From positions 62,001 through 126,000 of the forward strand of contig FWCC01000164.1 in assembly GCA_900169235.1 (NCBI GenBank): DNA of 64,000 nucleotides, given 5' to 3'. The DNA comes from Zarea fungicola (Eukaryota > Ascomycota > Sordariomycetes > Hypocreales > Cordycipitaceae). This document shows positions 22,890-34,221 of the stretch, in pieces. The notes below the pieces were generated by a model. That model did no database searches, was not told the origin of the DNA, and saw only the letters and a list, made by a program, of their open reading frames with translations. The position numbers and the translations under genes are program-made. Every line of letters starts with the position of its first letter. Position 1 is the first letter of the stretch.

Positions 22890-23774
22890 CTTGAGAGATT
22901 GGTGCTTGTGTGATTTGGTGAAATTTGATTCTTGTAAGGCCTTGAGCTGTAGTGTCTGACTTCCTGTAGAGTGTCTTGTTATTTATCCGTTCGAGAGCAT
23001 GATGGTGTCCTTATATACAAAGTGTTGGCCATCTACATTTGCATTTCCTCAAGGTCTGGACTCCTCACTCGGTAGTTTCCGTGAGGCAATACAACCTCTG
23101 ACATCAAGGACTTGTGCCGGACCGACTCTTGTACAACTAATCATTACAAATACGAAATTTGCTTACGGTTCTGATAAGACGCATTGAGCCCCGTCTAGCG
23201 TTAAACATATTGGTGGATATATATAACTTGTCACTTCTAGTAGCTCCCGAATCCCCTGCTCAATTGAAAAGGGATGCTCGCCTATGATTGGCTGATTGCT
23301 CTATATATTTACTATGATGGGTAAAGGAGGTTGTGGGTGAGGCCTAGAGAGTTGATCTATAAAATATTCAATACCAACTAATATTCGTACATAAAAGGCC
23401 ATGGAATATCACTGGAACCCTTGACAGCCTTGTGGTTCCAACACCACTGATAAGTACAGAGTAACTATAAACACTTTTACAAACAATAACACCCTCGACT
23501 GCTACCTACTCGAGGTTCGAAGATATCCACCCGGGTAAAGGATTTGCTCGTGACTGTTTTTCTATGCTAAACCCCAGAGGCCGCCGTGCCGGACAAGTTA
23601 CTCGCTGCCCCATAAAATCAGTAAGAGTTGACGGACTCTCCGAATGGTGGGAGTCTAGCCTCCTTCGGCTCCATTATTTGGTCAAAGCCACTTACAAAAG
23701 CGCGATTTCCCGTCTTTCAGTCTGTTATGGACGGTCAGAAGCCCACATTAACAGTCTCAAAATATAGAAATCTG

Positions 23775-23902
23775 GCCGAACTCCCGGCTCTAGCGCGAAA
23801 ACTAGGGAGGAGCTAAAGACAAATGCTATATGAGAAGTCTCACAGCCGAACTNNNNNNNNNNNNNNNNNNNNNNNNNNNNNNNNNNNNNNTAAAGACAAA
23901 TG
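23775..23902. repeat. Tandem duplication of about 70 bp, interrupted by the assembly gap
   Basis: GCCGAACT at 23775 and TAAAGACAAATG at 23814 recur at 23845 and 23891. In the left copy 31 bases separate the two words; in the right copy exactly the unknown bases do. The gap therefore falls where the second copy would repeat the left one, so the assembler probably failed on the duplication. Confidence 0.6.
23853..23890. other. Assembly gap of 38 N
   Basis: A run of 38 unknown bases. The flanking duplication predicts about 31 bases resembling 23783-23813. Confidence 0.99.
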
Positions 23903-24288
23903 TTAAATGAGAATAGTTCCAAATGCTAGTTACAAGCATGTGATGAGTGGAGAAACCTGGTAGAATATGTCGTGCTGTTCGACAAGTGGCGCTTAGTCTC
24001 GTACTCTGTGGAACTGGCCAACTCTCTGCCTTCTGTCGGCAGTAGTCCGTATATGTTCGCGGCCCCTTGGCGTTCAAAAGTTCCCTCTACACCGCTTGAA
24101 TCTACAAATTGTGTTGAAATATCCGAGTCGTGTGCAATGCTGAAAGCTGATGACTGAAAACACAGCAGTCCTGTAGGTGTTTATTTCGGTAGAGAGAACG
24201 AAACTGGCTCACTACTTCCCTACCTACCCAAGCTAACGATGTCAACTAGTCAACAGCTTGCCATCATCTAGCTTCTATATCGCCCGAA

Positions 24289-25161
24289 ATGTCTTGCGGC
24301 CATGGGCTTCATCAGCCTGACTACCAGGACTACCAAGACGACAATTGGGAAATTGTACAACATGGCGAGGCACAGCACCAAGACACCAGGAATGCCGATG
24401 ATCCATTCTTCAGCATTCATTGGGGTGACAAAGTTTTGCTGCAAATAGGGGGCCGGGCAGATGTTCAACGGCGTGAAGGATCACAGGAGCCCAGACTAGG
24501 AACTGTGTCACCACATTATGACGCCCAAGCACAATGCATACTTTTCAGATTACCCCTTGAGCTTCGACAACGAATTTATGAAGAATATTTCTCTATCAAA
24601 TCGCCCAAAGTACATCTAAAATGGTATCCAACGAGCCGCCGGGGTTTTTTCCCCGTATCTGTTCTCATGCTTCTCGAGGTTTGTCGAAGAATACATGCCG
24701 AGGCCGAACATATATTTTATTCAGCCAATAAACTTGAATATTCTATTCTATCACCAACACCAACAACGGATTTCTTTAAGATACTCTCTCCAACACGACT
24801 TGAGTCTATACAGGATCTAACCATAAGTGTGTCGTCGGCTGGGGAGACACTTTACATTTGCCAGCGATTATTGCCGCTGCAGAAACTGCGAGCACTAACA
24901 ATTGAGCGACAGCAGTGTGTTCGCTACATTGATATTCAGGCATGGATCTTATTATCGAAGCAATTGACGACAGAGCTAGAGAAGCTGGAAGGCCTAACAG
25001 TACTAGAAGTAGTTACTCCAGATACCCCTAAGCCAACGCCAGAAGATGAACAGAGGATGCAGAGATTGGATCAGGTGGATGACCTACTGCGAGAGGTTAT
25101 AGCGAAGTGTAACAAAGAGCAAGCAGTAGAGACACAACACTATAGTTCCATGGCGGATTGA
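24289..25161 (+). CDS. Fungal LPxELRxxIY-type (2EXR/F-box-like) protein
   Basis: A single exon of 290 residues. After an acidic, glutamine-rich N-terminus of about 80 residues comes FRLPLELRQRIYEEYF, then VLMLLEVCRRIHAEAEHIFYSAN. This is the diagnostic pair LPxELRxxIY ... LLxxCRxIxxEAxxxxYSxN of a very large fungal family (2EXR/DUF7730-type). A leucine-rich C-terminal half follows (SIQDLTISVS, LRALTIERQQ) and a charged tail. Family members are soluble proteins of unknown biochemical role, expanded in filamentous ascomycetes and thought to act like F-box-type recognition modules. The frame is intact. Confidence 0.85.
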   Translation: MSCGHGLHQPDYQDYQDDNWEIVQHGEAQHQDTRNADDPFFSIHWGDKVLLQIGGRADVQRREGSQEPRLGTVSPHYDAQAQCILFRLPLELRQRIYEEYFSIKSPKVHLKWYPTSRRGFFPVSVLMLLEVCRRIHAEAEHIFYSANKLEYSILSPTPTTDFFKILSPTRLESIQDLTISVSSAGETLYICQRLLPLQKLRALTIERQQCVRYIDIQAWILLSKQLTTELEKLEGLTVLEVVTPDTPKPTPEDEQRMQRLDQVDDLLREVIAKCNKEQAVETQHYSSMAD

Positions 25162-28100
25162 TTAGTTAACGTGGAGAACACGGTGGAGAATACGTGGAGA
25201 ATACGGAGGATCCATGGCAGGGTTGAATCCTTAATTTATGTTAATGCGCTGACTAGTTAGTTATACAAAGAATATATAGTTAAAACTGGCATGTAAAGCT
25301 TTATTGGATTAATACTAAAACTACAGGACATCTTATTGAACGTGCTAGAAGTAGGTATAATTCGTAGGTTGTTATAAAATATCGACTGGTAGACTGCCTC
25401 CGTCCTCCAGTTCTTACCTGTTGAGATTTAGTTCGAACTGCATGCAAATTATTCCTGGCTGTAGAGATACACCAAACATATGTCATGTCTTAAAAGATCA
25501 TTACTGCAGTAGTCTGGATGGCGGAGCTTCTCGCAGTTGAACGTCGCTAAGACAACCTTTGTTCTGATGTATATTATCCTCGAATTCTATGAATCTACTT
25601 TGTAAACTGAGAAACAATATTAGGAATTGGTAGCTGTCAAATGTTGCAGAAGCTCTGTAACAATGGAAGAATACTGACCCATCTGACTAACAGCGTACTA
25701 TGTAGTGCTTAGTTCGTTTTAATTCGTAGCTTAAGCCCATGTCAGCTGCATCATCCGACACGTTGAATATCTGTGTGGCGTAGGTAGAATGGATATTAAG
25801 GCGAACGACAGCTCAGAAGTGCACTCTGTCACCGAGAGATATTTTGCCAGCTAAAGCCATCTCTTTCGTACAACCCCACTGGTCAGCTCGATTTATCCGT
25901 CTTATCCGTCTAATGTGGCCTATTTGTCTTATAGGTCTTACTTTTTTATTTGTCTCATTTGTCCAATTTGTCTCGTGGGTCCAAAGTCAGAGGCACTTTT
26001 TACCGTTCGCTGCTTGTGTTCGGGGTGATTACGCACCTACAGGTTAGAGAAAAAGATACCCCGAAAGCGCGCCACTACAGATATCCTTCTAATCAATCAA
26101 CAACGTACGTCTCAATGGGTAACTTATGGCTACTGGTACCCCGTTTGATAGATGGTATTTATAATGTTGATTTCCCTGAATCTACAAAAAGTCCTGACCT
26201 TGGCCAGCCACTTCATCAGCAAGGCAGCAACTCCATAGATGCCTTCTTGTTTTCATACTCTTTTACAGACGTTTGGAATTGTACGAATCTGCTAGAATAT
26301 CCCAAGGCTTACAAGTCTGATTCCCCGCCTTTGTCTTGTCCCTTTATCTTTACTAGTACTCACTTAGTGCCTTCTTCACTCTCCTTTGTAAACAAGAGAG
26401 TCCCTAGAAAAGAAAATTGAGAAGCAATAGCTTAAACACTTCAGTCCATCTCTTGCGATGAAGCTAGATACGCTACGTAGTAAAGGGTTGAGGGTGGGCT
26501 AGTCCGATCGGAAACTTGTAGCCAAGCAAAAGTTCCCGCTATGGCCGTAAACATACAAGTGGTAACTAACGAGAGCTGACACAGTTGAAAGTAGAGAAAA
26601 GGATAGGAGTAAATTGTACTCTTGATTTAATACTCTCTCCTTTTTGTTCTCTTTTGGAGAATGGTGGTATACATTGGTATTATGTGCGCCTACCTGGAGA
26701 CATGTAACACGCTTGCTTGAAGCATTACGTCTCCATGTGGGTGTCTCCATATAGCATCGCACTGCAGCATTAATTGCCACCACGTGTATTAGAACAGTTT
26801 ACCGGCTACTTGGCAAAAATACTGCGCCGAGTAGTTGTCTCTAGTTATGGTAACAGGTTACGATCAGCAGAAACACCAATGTTTTAGCCGTTAAAGGAAC
26901 CAAATCCTTATTATCTTGGAGCAATTAATCTAGTAACACTTATTACGCCTTATTATTCTCCGTTTTATTTAACTTGAATATTTCTCATTAATTAGTATTA
27001 CAGCGAATAGACTTGAGTGATAGCATTCAGGTTCATTGATTACCTGTTCTTCTACCTATATTCTATGTAGTCGCCGTACCAGCGATCTCCTTACTCCTTA
27101 GGCTGCCGGGTAAAGCACTTGCTAGGCTCGTCCGGTCGCACTTTTTTACATTCTTCCTCCCTCGCCGCGGCAGAGGACGCGACACTGTTAATTAACCTTT
27201 TTGAACTATTTTAATTAAATATCCTAGTTTAATAATTATTATGACTTTTGGAAGACTTAATATAGTTGATATGTCTTACTAATAGAGCAGCCATATCGCC
27301 TACCCGGCTTCTATGTGCATGTCGTTTTCATACCTACCCCCAGAACGAAGACCTTTACATCAACGGCGAGTTACCTTCGCGATTCTTACGTTTTTGGACC
27401 GGAGCACCACTCCGAATGTTTGAGAATCGCCTGTTCTTATGCCTCCTAGGCTGCGCTATTGCTGCATGCCACTGCTCAGCCCAAACGCCACGACGTAGCA
27501 ACCAGCGGCGGACCATCGTAAGTCAAATTCATGGTCGGGACTTGCCACGACTAAGCCCACGATTGCGACTGGAGGATCGGGCCGAAAGAGGAACCTTGGG
27601 TGGGCAAAACGGCGCCTGTGGTAATGATTTGAATCCTGTCATATAGCTGTAGACTAGCCATGCAATATTGTAGGTCGGAGAACCCTTTCCATGTCGCATT
27701 ATACTTTGTGTACTGCATGGGTTAAAAGTCTGTCTCGGGGGCCTGCGGTCTATCTCTTCTGCCGATTTTCCTGAGTTGCAGCGAAAGTAAGGCGGTATAA
27801 ACATGCAATCCTCTGCAGTGGTAATTGGCCGTGTAAACGAGTCGTGACAGAGTCGCTGTGTTACCCCGATTTGGCCTCTTTTTCTTCTCTTACAGTGTTG
27901 AGGCTGCAGATAAGCGGAACCGGCAGGTACTCAATGCTAGCCGTGATTGACCGATTTGGACGGTTTTTACAAGTGGCATCGGCAAAAGCCCACTGGCGCG
28001 GGAGGAAGAAGCCGGTGAGGATGGGGGCCAAGACAAGATTTGCCCATGTTTTTTCTTGTGTTGCGAGTTTTCCAAGTCCGCTACTTATATGTCCGCTATA

Positions 28101-28208
28101 TGTCCGTCGACACCCCGCTGTGCAACCATGATCACTCATCAACTTCCGTCCCTCTCCCCAGGATCAGCAGTTTTAGTGTCATCGACAAGCAGCCGGCATG
28201 TAGCCACT
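25162..28208. other. Long gene-poor, AT-rich stretch
   Basis: About 3 kb. It starts with a short degenerate repeat of GTGGAGAAYAC-like units (25,169-25,215), contains a 9-bp minisatellite (25,892-25,986) and very AT-rich sequence at 26,930-27,000 and 27,185-27,260. A frame from ATG 27418 begins with a signal-like MFENRLFLCLLGCAIAA and meets a GTAAGT donor at about 27,518, but no following exon was found, so it is not called as a gene. Confidence 0.4.
25892..25986. repeat. Degenerate 9-bp minisatellite
   Basis: About ten consecutive units of roughly TTATTTGTC (TTATCCGTC, CTATTTGTC, TTATAGGTC, TTATTTGTC, TCATTTGTC, CAATTTGTC, TCGTGGGTC), mostly ending in GTC at nine-base spacing with one eight-base unit. 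Confidence 0.6.
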
Positions 28209-28424
28209 ATGGCGAGCAAGCTATTAATAGCTTTGTGGGCAAGTACTGTAGTATTCTGTAGTATTCTGTACGCCAGCGCTGCAGCTTCAGCTAGACACAT
28301 GGATGCTTGCATGAATCAATGCGTCTTAGCCACCTTCATCGGGACAACTTATCAGCTACTTGGCAAAAGGCCGAGCCGGGTTATTTTGGCCATGGCAACG
28401 TTTCAATTTCTGTGTCAAAAATGA
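28209..28424 (+). CDS. Possible small secreted protein, 71 residues
   Basis: ATG at 28209 opens a 71-residue frame. Residues 1-28 (MASKLLIALWASTVVFCSIL then ASAAASA) form a convincing signal peptide, followed by ARHMDACMNQC. The mature part of about 45 residues holds three cysteines and has no known motif. A short direct repeat GTAGTATTCT sits in the signal region. It stands 170 bp upstream of the tautomerase gene on the same strand. Short frames with signal-like starts can arise by chance, so this is tentative. Confidence 0.35.
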   Translation: MASKLLIALWASTVVFCSILYASAAASARHMDACMNQCVLATFIGTTYQLLGKRPSRVILAMATFQFLCQK

Positions 28425-28591
28425 GTGTAAGCCGTGAGAGGGCGGCACTATATGAACCTCGTCCCTGCCGAGTGGTTGTTGGATCAATCTTTACGATACC
28501 TTGCCATTCTTCTTTTCCATTCCGTTAAATATTTTTTGTTAATCTCTTTGACTCCATACTTCAAATTATATTTGTTACTTTGACAGCCATT

Positions 28592-29056
28592 ATGCCTCTC
28601 TGGAAAGTTTACCACAGTCAAGATGCCTTGACTAACAAGGCAGACAAAGCAGCCATTGCCAAGGGTGCCGTTGAGATTTATCGCTCATTTGGCCTTCCCG
28701 ATTTCTACGTCCACGTCATCTTCGAGACTGTCTCGCAGGAAGACAATTATACAAGCGGCGGGCGGCATTCCACGTTTGTCATTATGGAACTCCTGCACAT
28801 TGCGAGAAACTACAAGGGGGATACCGCGCGGGCGAAGCTGTTCAAGGACAAGGTTGATCAACTCATGATGCCATTTACGACAGACAAGGGCATCCATCTC
28901 GAGTACGGCGCCGTCGAAGGGCCGGCGGCGATGTGGAGGATTGACGGGGTGGACCCCCCAGAGGCGTTTGCGCCGGAGGAGCAGGAGCAGGCTGAAATAA
29001 ACCGCAAAATCTTGGCTGAGAAGTATCAGACCACTGAAGAGAAATCGCAGAAGTAG
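28592..29056 (+). CDS. Tautomerase-superfamily protein (cis-CaaD-like)
   Basis: Reading from ATG 28592 gives 154 residues beginning M-P-L-W-K-V-Y. The start is chosen because removal of Met exposes Pro-1, the catalytic base of the tautomerase superfamily; an in-frame TTG four codons upstream would bury it. PDFYVHVIFETV and WRIDGVDPPE agree with the fungal cis-3-chloroacrylic acid dehalogenase-like group, which are double-length (beta-alpha-beta twice) tautomerases of about 140-150 residues. They keto-enol tautomerise or hydrolyse small unsaturated acids; the natural fungal substrate is unknown. The C-terminal 25 residues are charged and probably disordered. The frame is intact. Confidence 0.85.
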   Translation: MPLWKVYHSQDALTNKADKAAIAKGAVEIYRSFGLPDFYVHVIFETVSQEDNYTSGGRHSTFVIMELLHIARNYKGDTARAKLFKDKVDQLMMPFTTDKGIHLEYGAVEGPAAMWRIDGVDPPEAFAPEEQEQAEINRKILAEKYQTTEEKSQK

Positions 29057-30708
29057 GAGGACGAGACTGACCGGTGGCGGCTTACCGGGAATTATTGTGG
29101 GTGGCGATGAATCATGTCAATTTCTGTTCTGAACTGGCTTGTACATTTATTCATGGAAAGCAGCGACTATAGCACAGCAATCAGATGTGAGGATTTTACA
29201 GCGAATCATGAATAAAACTTTTGCGAAATGCATAGGTAGCCGCATGCGATGCGATTATGCGGTGGCGAGTCAACACAGAATGCAGGAGAATAAGATGCTG
29301 GTGACGGTGTCGGTGGAATGAGATGAATCTAGTTTTTACCCACTGCTTTGAAGCTTAACAACTATGGTTGTAACATAAGCATGTATAAGGATATAAATAG
29401 GTTATATATATTATTTTGGCTGTCTTATTAGATGTATGTCCCAGCAAAAGCAGGGCGGAGACTCAGCCATGGGTCATGGTCGTCTCTGCAACTGGAGGAG
29501 CTATGCACTGGTACGGCGTGAGGATGCTTACATTGCGATGGCTGCAGCATGATTCGCGGAACATGGCGTAATGATTATACTGTGAAAAAGACAATTATAT
29601 TGAACTGGATAAATGATCTCATGACAGCGGGGTATTGGCTCTCGATGGACACACTTGGCAATGAACAATGGTTGGGTATTAATAGCCAGTGCTGCGGACT
29701 ATCGATTAAGTACCTAGTGATTTGAACACTAGCCAGAACATCCTTCGTGCCCCTCGAAATATCGTACGTCGAAAGGTAGGGTGTCTGCTGGTGGGTAATC
29801 GCCGCCCCTCCCGAATGCAGATGCGCTCAGCTCTGGGAGATGGGCAACTTTTGGGCTCACCAGCAAGAAGCATATGCACAAGGGAATATACATTAACAGG
29901 AATATCCTGACATGCGCAAACTCAAGAGTGCGACTGGCTGTGGCGGCGGCTTACACACTACACAGTGGTTTAATTTACAGCACGGCAAAGATTTCGGAGG
30001 TGCAAGGCGCCAGTCGCGAGCGGGAATTTCTGCATTGTCCACAAACCTCGTATTCCGAATCAGGAAACATGTACCCGAATACCCGTCCCGCGCGTCAAAG
30101 TGGCTGCACCTGCTACAGTGGTTGCTGCGAACCACACGAGGCTTCAGATTACATTGGGCAGCGGTTTTTATTTAATCATTCTACCACTGCGTGAATCCCT
30201 TTCATTTGCAGTGTGGTGGCGAGCTGGTGCTAGGCCTCCGCCATGTAGTTGGCAGATACTTTGCTCTGTCTGCACTAGACGCTCCAATTTACCCAGTAGT
30301 TGGCATCCGTTCTGCTCCTCCAGCGAGCTGCCATTCGGCAGCAAACTGCCATTACAACGCCAAGACCTCCATGGAGATTGGAATCGAACGCTACCGATTG
30401 GTGGACCTACAAAGAGCGCCCGCTTAAACCAACAGAGTGGCGGCTTTGATTGCCACCAAATATAGGGGTTATACGAGGTTTTTACACGGCAATAATAAGA
30501 AGTAGTGGCGCATCCTGGCAGTTGGTGCCTGGAAATTGCGACTTGGGAAGCCTGTGGCCGGCTGCTTACGGCTCCGCATGTCTTGATAACTACGACAGAC
30601 AACTGCAACTGCAACCAAAAGCCAAACCAACATTTTCCCTCTTCCTTTTACCAGAGCCACGTATCGGCAGTGCACTTCCCATACAAATATCAGGGTCTGC
30701 GCCGAAAA
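29057..30708. other. Intergenic, no gene recognised
   Basis: About 1.65 kb. Several overlapping frames at 29.9-30.6 kb on both strands (up to about 150 residues) have no recognisable motif. The last 200 bp is the promoter and leader of the GPI-protein gene. Confidence 0.45.
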
Positions 30709-31431
30709 ATGGCCCATTTCCACGCCATGACTGTCCTTTTCTCCCTCCTCTTCTGCACGGCCGTCGCCGCCATGAACGTCAGCGTGGGCTCCGTCGAATT
30801 TTTCTCCGACGACGCATGCACGCAGGTCATCCTGGACCGGCCCAACAACATCCCCCGCGACGTCTGCCTGCCCGGCACGTCGAGCGCGCCGGGCAAGGCG
30901 TTCCGCGTCAAGGACCGCCCCTACTGCGAGGACGGCACGCGGCCGAGCCTCCTCCTGTACCAGGACTGCACGTGCGACGACGGCGTGGCCAACGCGGCGC
31001 CGGACGCGCAATGGGGCGACTACGCGGACGGGTCGTGCATCCCGCTCCTGGGCGGCGAGTTCTGGACCTTTGTGCTCTACTGCGGCAAGTTTGACGTGCC
31101 CACGCGGACCGCCATTAGCTTCTCGGCCACGTTTCCGGGGCCGGCGCCGAGCACACCCGCCTGTTCGTTTGTCACGGCCGGCAGCGGTTCCTCCTCTTCC
31201 TCTTCGGCGACGGGGAGTGCCGCGAGCTCGAGTACAACGCCGACGGGTAGCAGCAGCAAAGACGGCACAAAGACGGTCACACCGACTTCTGCGGCTGGGC
31301 AGACGACGACTGCTGCGGCATCCAGTTCCACGAAATCGAATTCGGTTGGGCCTCGGTTGGATTGGAGTCGAATGGGCATCACGGCTGCTGTTGTATCAGC
31401 GGTCATTGTACCAATTCTTAGTCTTTGGTAG
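30709..31431 (+). CDS. GPI-anchored Ser/Thr-rich cell-wall or membrane protein
   Basis: A single exon of 240 residues from ATG 30709, chosen because it begins a signal peptide (MAHFHAMTVLFSLLFCTAVAA). The ectodomain of about 130 residues has eight cysteines (DACTQ, RDVCLPG, PYCEDG, DCTCDDG, GSCIP, LYCGK, PACSF). A Ser/Thr-rich stalk with runs of serine follows, and the C-terminus (GITAAVVSAVIVPILSLW) is a GPI-attachment signal. Such proteins are O-glycosylated surface proteins; the ectodomain family is not recognised. The coding sequence is much more GC-rich than the flanks and marks the start of the GC-rich block. Confidence 0.8.
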   Translation: MAHFHAMTVLFSLLFCTAVAAMNVSVGSVEFFSDDACTQVILDRPNNIPRDVCLPGTSSAPGKAFRVKDRPYCEDGTRPSLLLYQDCTCDDGVANAAPDAQWGDYADGSCIPLLGGEFWTFVLYCGKFDVPTRTAISFSATFPGPAPSTPACSFVTAGSGSSSSSSATGSAASSSTTPTGSSSKDGTKTVTPTSAAGQTTTAAASSSTKSNSVGPRLDWSRMGITAAVVSAVIVPILSLW

Positions 31432-32343
31432 ACTCTTCTATAATCTTAATACATATGTTCAAATTATACTTGCCTTGAATACTGCTTTGTTATCGTGGTA
31501 TTTTCTCTGCGTCTTGCTCCCATGCACCAAAGGGGTGGTCAATAACAACCAAGACAACGTCCATTGCCAAGATAGGCCACCACTGGCGCTCAGTCGATAG
31601 CTGACCGTGAGTATGTTACTGATAGCTAGCTGCGCAGAATAAAAGACGTTTCCCATTTTCATTGAATCATGGAGTTTATTTTTTGTTATACCGGCCCTCC
31701 GGGTTCTAGCAGAGAGACCGGCCGCAACCCGCTGCGTCAGCCTTACGCGCAGTAAAATTGAATTAAACTCATAAAAAATGCAATCTTTTTCCAGAATTTT
31801 TGATACAAAATATGACGAGGCTTGGCACGATTGCACCTTCAAGTTTAGCAACTCCCATCTACTATGGAGTACGGGCAGAAACGGAGTGTACATTATTGTG
31901 GAAAATGACAAAAAGAAAACAGAAAACAAATTAGAAAATAAACTAGAAAAATCCCAAATAATTATTTTAAATTATCCGTATATAGATTAAAGTTAGATAC
32001 GCCACAGCTGGTACAGTCTTGGCACATCTTAACCGCGCCGGAGCTCGTTTGAGCTGGAGCCCCGCCATCGCCAAATTTGAGATTTGAGTCACAACCACCT
32101 GCACAACGTCGCAACAACTCCCTTGCAACACCCACCCACGCCGCCGCCGCCGACGCTGTTGCCACCAAATCATCGCCCTGTCTGCAATTGTGCGCCTAGA
32201 TACCCGACAAGACTTGGATACTTTCTCTCACCAGCGTTGGCGACGAGCTCCCTCCCACGACAGCTGCGGGCGCACGACACCCCCACCACCTTGACAAACC
32301 GACACGGGCAAACCCTGCGCGCGCAACTGTAGCCCTCGCCAAG
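31432..32343. other. Intergenic: terminator of the GPI-protein gene and promoter of eIF2B beta
   Basis: About 0.9 kb. An A-rich tract lies at 31,905-31,980. The last 250 bp is C-rich with CACCCACCCACG and CAAC-type runs typical of a housekeeping leader. Confidence 0.5.
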
Positions 32344-33811
32344 ATGCCTTCAGCGTCCACAGGCTATGCGCCTGACCTGGAAAAGCTGATCAAGTCTCTC
32401 AAGGGTCAGCCGCTCGACGCCTCTGTTGAGAGTCTTCTTTCGTACGTCACGACCAGCTCCTCCCACTTGCGTTGAGCGCAGACCAAGAACAACCCGCTAA
32501 CCAAGGACCTCTGTAGCCTGCTCAAGAGACGCCAGATCAAGGGATCTGAACCCTGCGCCATCGCTACTGCACACATCCTTCTCCAAGTCGTCGCTCGCTC
32601 CAAATGGCAGGACGTCGACGTCCTCATCGACAACGTGTCCCAGGTCGGCCGTCGGCTGGTCAAGGCGCAGCCCACGGAGCTCGCCATTGGTAACATTGTG
32701 CGCCGCGTGCTCGGCCTCATCCGCGACGAGGCCGCCGAGGAGCGTCACGACCTCGAGAGCGAGACCCCGAGCGAGGCCTCGATGCCCACCACCACACGCC
32801 AGGACGCGCCGTCCGACTACCTCTCTGCCGGTGCCGGCTTCTCCTCGCCCCGGCCACGCCCCCAGCTGGCCTCGAACCCCAGCTCCGCCGGCCTACCCAA
32901 GACGCTCTTCCACCTCTTGTCCGCCTCCCCCGATGTCGACCTTGCCTCGAGCGGCGCCGGCTCGTCCTTTCACAACTCGGGCACCTCGACGCCCACCACA
33001 TGGAAGGGCACCTACAGCCAGATCCACGCCCTGCGCTCCGAAATCATTGACGGCATCGAGGAGATTATGGACGAAATCAGCCAGGTCGACGACCAGATTG
33101 CCGCCCTGGCCGACGCTCAGATCCGACCCGGCGACCATGTCCTGATATACCGCCCCTCCACCACGGTCGAGCGCTTCGTCCTGCGCGCCGCCCAAAAGAG
33201 AAAGTTTACCCTCTTCCTTGCCATCGAGGCCCCCAGCAAGGCATCCACCGCCGCCGCCGCCGCCGCTGAGCCCGTCCCCCACGCCGCGTTCCGTAAGAAG
33301 CTCGCCGCCGCGGGCATCACCGTCATCAACATTCTCAACTCGGGCCTGACGGCGTACATGTCGCGCGTCGACAAGGTCATCCTCGGCGCCAAGGCCATTG
33401 TCGCCAACGGCGGCGTCATGGCCACGGCGGGCGCCGCCGCCATTGCCCGCGCCGCCAAGGAGCACGGCACCGCCGTCATTGTGCTCAGCGGCGTCTACAA
33501 GCTCAGCCCTGCGAACCCCTTTGCCGAGGACAGCCTGATTGAGTGGGGTAGCTCGTCGAGCTTTGTCGATTTTGCCGATGGCATCATGGTGAACAATGTC
33601 GAGATTCGGTCGGCCCTGACGGAAATGGTGCCCGCCAGCTTCATCGATACCTACATTACAAATCTGTATGTGCACTATTCACTACCCCACGGTTAATTTA
33701 CTAACATCCTGTAGGGGCACACACTCTCGCGACTACTTGTCTAGCATTATTGCCGATCATTACAAGCATCAAGACGTCAATTTCGATCTAGCAGGCGAGC
33801 ACATGGTCTGA
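32344..33811 (+). CDS. GCD7: Translation initiation factor eIF2B subunit beta
   Basis: Three exons, 32344-32441, 32517-33665 and 33715-33811, give 447 residues; introns of 75 and 49 nt begin GTACGT and GTATGT. eIF2B is the GTP-exchange factor for eIF2, and the beta subunit is part of its regulatory core that senses eIF2 phosphorylation. The protein shows LLKRRQI near the N-terminus, VGRRLVKAQPTELAIGNIV, then DGIEEIMDEI, AAGITVINI, DKVILGAKAIVANGGVMA, VLSGVYKLSP and YITNLGTHSRDYL near the end. The C-terminal order matches beta rather than alpha or delta. Residues about 135-220 are a Ser/Pro/Ala-rich low-complexity insert, as in other fungal beta subunits. This is the one clear housekeeping gene here. 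Confidence 0.9.
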
Positions 33812-34221
33812 TGATGTCTGGTGGAGGGGCATGATTAGAGGCAGAGAAGAAAGAATAATAAAAAGTTATGAAATTGGTACTTCATATAGATATATTCCAG
33901 TTGAATGTCCGATTGCTTGGTGACTGAGCAGAAGAAAGCTGGTCTTGGAGTCGTTCATTTCTTAAGGTAAAGTAGAACCTCTGCAGTATTGCGACCGGTC
34001 ACCACGACTTCAGTTTTATCAGCTGTTGAAAAGGGAAAAAAGGAAAAAATAATTAAAAGAAAAGTCCAGGAACTAGAAAATGCACGTCAAGCTTGCTCAA
34101 CTATGTTGAAAGGCTAGTATTTTGTATACTGTATTCATCAGGCGTCATTGAGACTCCTGGCACCAGCACCTCGAAACAATCATGCCCTTGCGACTTGAAC
34201 GCACGAGTGACCCAATTGGCA
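33812..34221. other. Intergenic between convergent genes
   Basis: About 0.4 kb of terminator space; no gene seen. Confidence 0.5.

Larger units (their letters stand above)
22890..24288. other. Intergenic with assembly gap, no gene recognised
   Basis: About 1.4 kb containing the 38-N gap and the local duplication described separately. No supported coding frame. Confidence 0.45.

Noticed and set aside
27418..27646. Signal-peptide-like frame MFENRLFLCLLGC followed by a GTAAGT donor
   Set aside because: No acceptor leading to a credible second exon could be found in the next 400 bp.
32893..33675. Long minus-strand frame of 260 codons opposite eIF2B beta
   Set aside because: It is the antisense shadow of a GC-rich exon; the plus strand carries the conserved protein.
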